Assembly (NCBI GenBank): GCA_026396375.1
Contig: JAPLWW010000046.1
Coordinates: forward strand, 1-6,187
Direction: 5' to 3'
Length of the DNA: 6,187 nucleotides
Source: Microcaldota archaeon
GTDB taxonomy: Archaea > Micrarchaeota > Micrarchaeia > Anstonellales > J096
Shown: positions 4,540-6,187 of the stretch, piece by piece
Layout: the number at the start of each line of letters is the position of its first letter
Position numbering within the stretch: the first letter of the stretch is position 1
Translations under genes and position numbers: made by a program
Notes under the pieces: generated by a model
What the model was told of the DNA's origin: nothing
Database searches by the model: none
Seen by the model: only the letters and a program-made list of their open reading frames with translations

Positions 4540-6081
4540 ATGAAGAAAAGCAGGGCCATCAAATTCATCATAGGCCAGCTGTTGCTTGGAAAAAATGACC
4601 TCAACAGGATAAAGAAGGAGGCAAGCGAAAAGTTTGGACTTAAGGACATGCCAAAGACCTCTGATATCTTCAGGATATTCCCAAAAGGGAAATTGGACAA
4701 AGAGACAAGGAAGCTTCTTTTCAGGAAGCCGATGAGGACTGCGTCAGGAGTGACTCCCATAGCTGTCATGGTGAAGCCAGGGAAAAGCTGCAGATGGAAC
4801 TGCATCTATTGCCCTGTTGGGAACAGGCTTGCGCCCAAAAGCTACACTGGCTATGAGCCTGCGGCAAGAAGGGCGCGCTCTGTCGGCTTTGACCCCAAAA
4901 AACAGGTCGAGACAAGGCTGATGCATTACAGGATACAGGGCCACCCAACTGACAAGTGCGAAATCATTATAATGGGAGGAACGTTCCTTAATATGCCGAA
5001 AAAATACCAGAAGGATTTCATAAAATCAATCTATGACACACTGAATGGAAAAAAATCAAAAAGCCTTGAGATTGCGAAAGCAAAAAACGAGAAGGCAAGG
5101 CACAGGATGATCGGATTGACCTTGGAAACAAGGCCTGACGTGTGCTCTGAAAGGAACATTGATGATGCGCTTTCATACGGCGCAACAAGAGTAGAGTTAG
5201 GGGTCCAGCATCCCGACGACAAAATCTACAGGATGATCTGCAGGGGCCATTCTGTGAAGGAGGTTGCTAAGGCAACTGAAAGGCTCAAGGATTCAGGGTT
5301 CAAGGTCTGCTACCATATCATGCCCGGGATTTTAGGCTCAAACAAGAAAAAAGACATTGGGATGATGAAAAAGCTGTTCAATGACCAAAGGTTCAAGCCC
5401 GACATGCTGAAGATCTATCCCACTCTGGTCACAAAAGGCACAAAACTATATGACATTTACAGGAAAGGCAAATATTCCCCTTATTCGGCGCAGGAAGCCA
5501 GCGAAGTGATCTCCGAGATGTACAGGCATATCCCTTATTACGCAAGGATAATGAGGATACAGAGGGACATCCCAACCAACCTTCTCGAGGCCGGGGTTGA
5601 GAACAGCAACCTCAGGGAAATGGTTGAAAGGAAAGCAATTGAAAAAGAAATAGAGATAAAGGAAATAAGGTTCAGGGAGCCGAAATACTTGGACAAGAAA
5701 ACAAAGCTGATGCTATTCAGGCAGGACTACAAGGCAAGCAACGGAAAGGAGATTTTCCTGTCTTTTGAGGATGAGAAAAGGAAGAATATTTTTGGATTCG
5801 TAAGGCTGAGAATTCCTCACAGGCCGTTTGTTCCCGAGATTGATAAAAAAACCGGGCTGATAAGGGAATTGCACGTTTACGGAATGGAGGCGGAAATAGG
5901 GAAGGAAGGGGATATCCAGCACAAGGGTCTTGGAAAAAGATTGTTGAAGGAAGCTGAGAAGATAGCAAAAAATGAGTTTGGAATGAAGAGATTAGCAGTG
6001 ATATCCGGAGTCGGGGCAAGGGAATACTATTATAGGTTAGGATATGAGAAAGACGGGAATTACGTGTCAAGGATATTATAA
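4540..6081 (+). CDS. elp3: Elp3: tRNA uridine-34 carboxymethylation enzyme (radical SAM plus acetyltransferase)
   Basis: This 513-residue archaeal Elp3 uses acetyl-CoA and a SAM radical to start carboxymethyl modification of U34 in tRNA anticodons; archaea have Elp3 without the other Elongator subunits. The N-terminal 60 residues are basic and tRNA-binding-like. The radical SAM domain (about 70-380) has the 4Fe-4S cysteines C84, C88 and C91 in SCRWNCIYCPVG, then the family signature SYTGYEPAARRA (101-112), IIMGGTFL (143-150), LTLETRPD (193-200), VELGVQHPDD (218-227), CYHIMPG (257-263) and MRIQRDIP (338-345). The C-terminal GNAT domain (about 385-513) has the acetyl-CoA loop QHKGLGKRLL (460-469) and VISGVGAREYYYRLGYE (487-503) with the conserved tyrosines. 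Cluster spacing is CX3CX2C, whereas archaeal Elp3 as I recall has CX4CX2C (PCPHGKC type). The start ATG at 4540 has no clear Shine-Dalgarno site. Length matches the family and there is no sign of decay. Confidence 0.96.
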   Translation: MKKSRAIKFIIGQLLLGKNDLNRIKKEASEKFGLKDMPKTSDIFRIFPKGKLDKETRKLLFRKPMRTASGVTPIAVMVKPGKSCRWNCIYCPVGNRLAPKSYTGYEPAARRARSVGFDPKKQVETRLMHYRIQGHPTDKCEIIIMGGTFLNMPKKYQKDFIKSIYDTLNGKKSKSLEIAKAKNEKARHRMIGLTLETRPDVCSERNIDDALSYGATRVELGVQHPDDKIYRMICRGHSVKEVAKATERLKDSGFKVCYHIMPGILGSNKKKDIGMMKKLFNDQRFKPDMLKIYPTLVTKGTKLYDIYRKGKYSPYSAQEASEVISEMYRHIPYYARIMRIQRDIPTNLLEAGVENSNLREMVERKAIEKEIEIKEIRFREPKYLDKKTKLMLFRQDYKASNGKEIFLSFEDEKRKNIFGFVRLRIPHRPFVPEIDKKTGLIRELHVYGMEAEIGKEGDIQHKGLGKRLLKEAEKIAKNEFGMKRLAVISGVGAREYYYRLGYEKDGNYVSRIL

Positions 6082-6088
6082 TAAATAC
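6075..6088 (+). promoter_or_regulatory. TATA box of the tRNA-Leu gene
   Basis: An AT-rich element, ATTATAATAAATAC, overlaps the elp3 stop codon (6079-6081) and is centred about 35 bases before the mature 5' end of the tRNA. Initiation about 26 bases downstream would leave a short leader of several bases for RNase P to remove. Confidence 0.4.
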
Positions 6089-6116
6089 TTTGCCTAGATA
6101 TTGAGTATGGTATTGC

Positions 6117-6187
6117 GCAGGGGTCGCCAAGACTGGTCAAAGGCGCCAGATTCAGGGTCTGGTCCTCTCTGAGGTTCGGGGGTTCAA
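6117..6187 (+). tRNA. tRNA-Leu, anticodon CAG (3' end cut by the window)
   Basis: This is a class II tRNA. The 5' acceptor strand is GCAGGGG (6117-6123), followed by TC, then a D-arm GCC 6126-6128 with GGC 6142-6144 around a loop containing CTGGTCAAA. The anticodon stem CCAGA 6146-6150 pairs with TCTGG 6158-6162; the seven-base loop TTCAGGG places CAG at 6153-6155, which reads CUG leucine codons. The long variable arm pairs CCTC 6164-6167 with GAGG 6171-6174, as expected for leucine. The T-stem GGGGG (6178-6182) and TTCAA follow before the window ends; the missing part should contain CCCCC and the acceptor strand CCCCTGC. No intron is seen at the 37/38 position. Its position-34 base is C, so it is not an Elp3 substrate. 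Confidence 0.93.

Noticed and set aside
4326..4805. Minus-strand open frame across the 3717/elp3 junction
   Set aside because: It lies opposite two convincing genes and gives a non-protein-like translation.
1..6187. CRISPR array or long direct repeats
   Set aside because: Reading both strands showed no regularly spaced repeat units; only short promoter-like motifs recur.
6117..6187. Functional link between Elp3 and the adjacent tRNA-Leu
   Set aside because: Elp3 modifies U34, whereas this tRNA has C34 in its CAG anticodon.

Overview
The window looks like a piece of an archaeal genome, most likely a small-genome DPANN-type lineage. The evidence is an archaeal/eukaryotic-type ribosomal protein S8e, an archaeal Nre DNA-repair protein with a C-terminal PCNA-binding peptide, an archaeal-type Elp3, an archaeal class II tRNA-Leu, and TATA boxes placed about 27-30 bases before start codons with little sign of Shine-Dalgarno sequences. 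The lineage assignment is inference; no species is recognised.

Layout. The left half reads on the minus strand. From right to left it holds S8e (2843-3235), then a compact cluster: a PHP-domain metallo-phosphoesterase (2156-2806), Nre (977-2149), a doubtful 67-codon ORF (769-972), and an ankyrin-repeat protein (from about 742 to the left edge, where it is cut). PHP and Nre are separated by only 6 bases. The cluster has its own TATA box in the short gap after S8e. Pairing a metal-dependent phosphoesterase with a PCNA-binding repair factor suggests a shared role in DNA repair, but this is inference from position.

The centre, 3236-3716, is a divergent intergenic region. It holds promoters for S8e on the minus strand and a GC-rich, hairpin-rich stretch on the plus strand. 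That stretch closely resembles, from memory, the right end of an IS200/IS605 (IS1341-like) element: the 3' end of tnpB overlapping its omega-RNA, finishing in a terminal stem-loop and TGTCAC. No tnpB or tnpA gene remains. A TATA box lies just upstream and a T6 run about 100 bases downstream, so it may be an orphan, independently transcribed guide-like RNA. This is the most interesting part of the window.

The right half reads on the plus strand: an exported two-domain beta-rich protein of unknown function (3717-4526), Elp3 (4540-6081) 13 bases further on, and a tRNA-Leu(CAG) (from 6117) cut by the right edge. Elp3 modifies U34 of tRNAs, but this tRNA has C34, so it is probably a neighbour and not a substrate.
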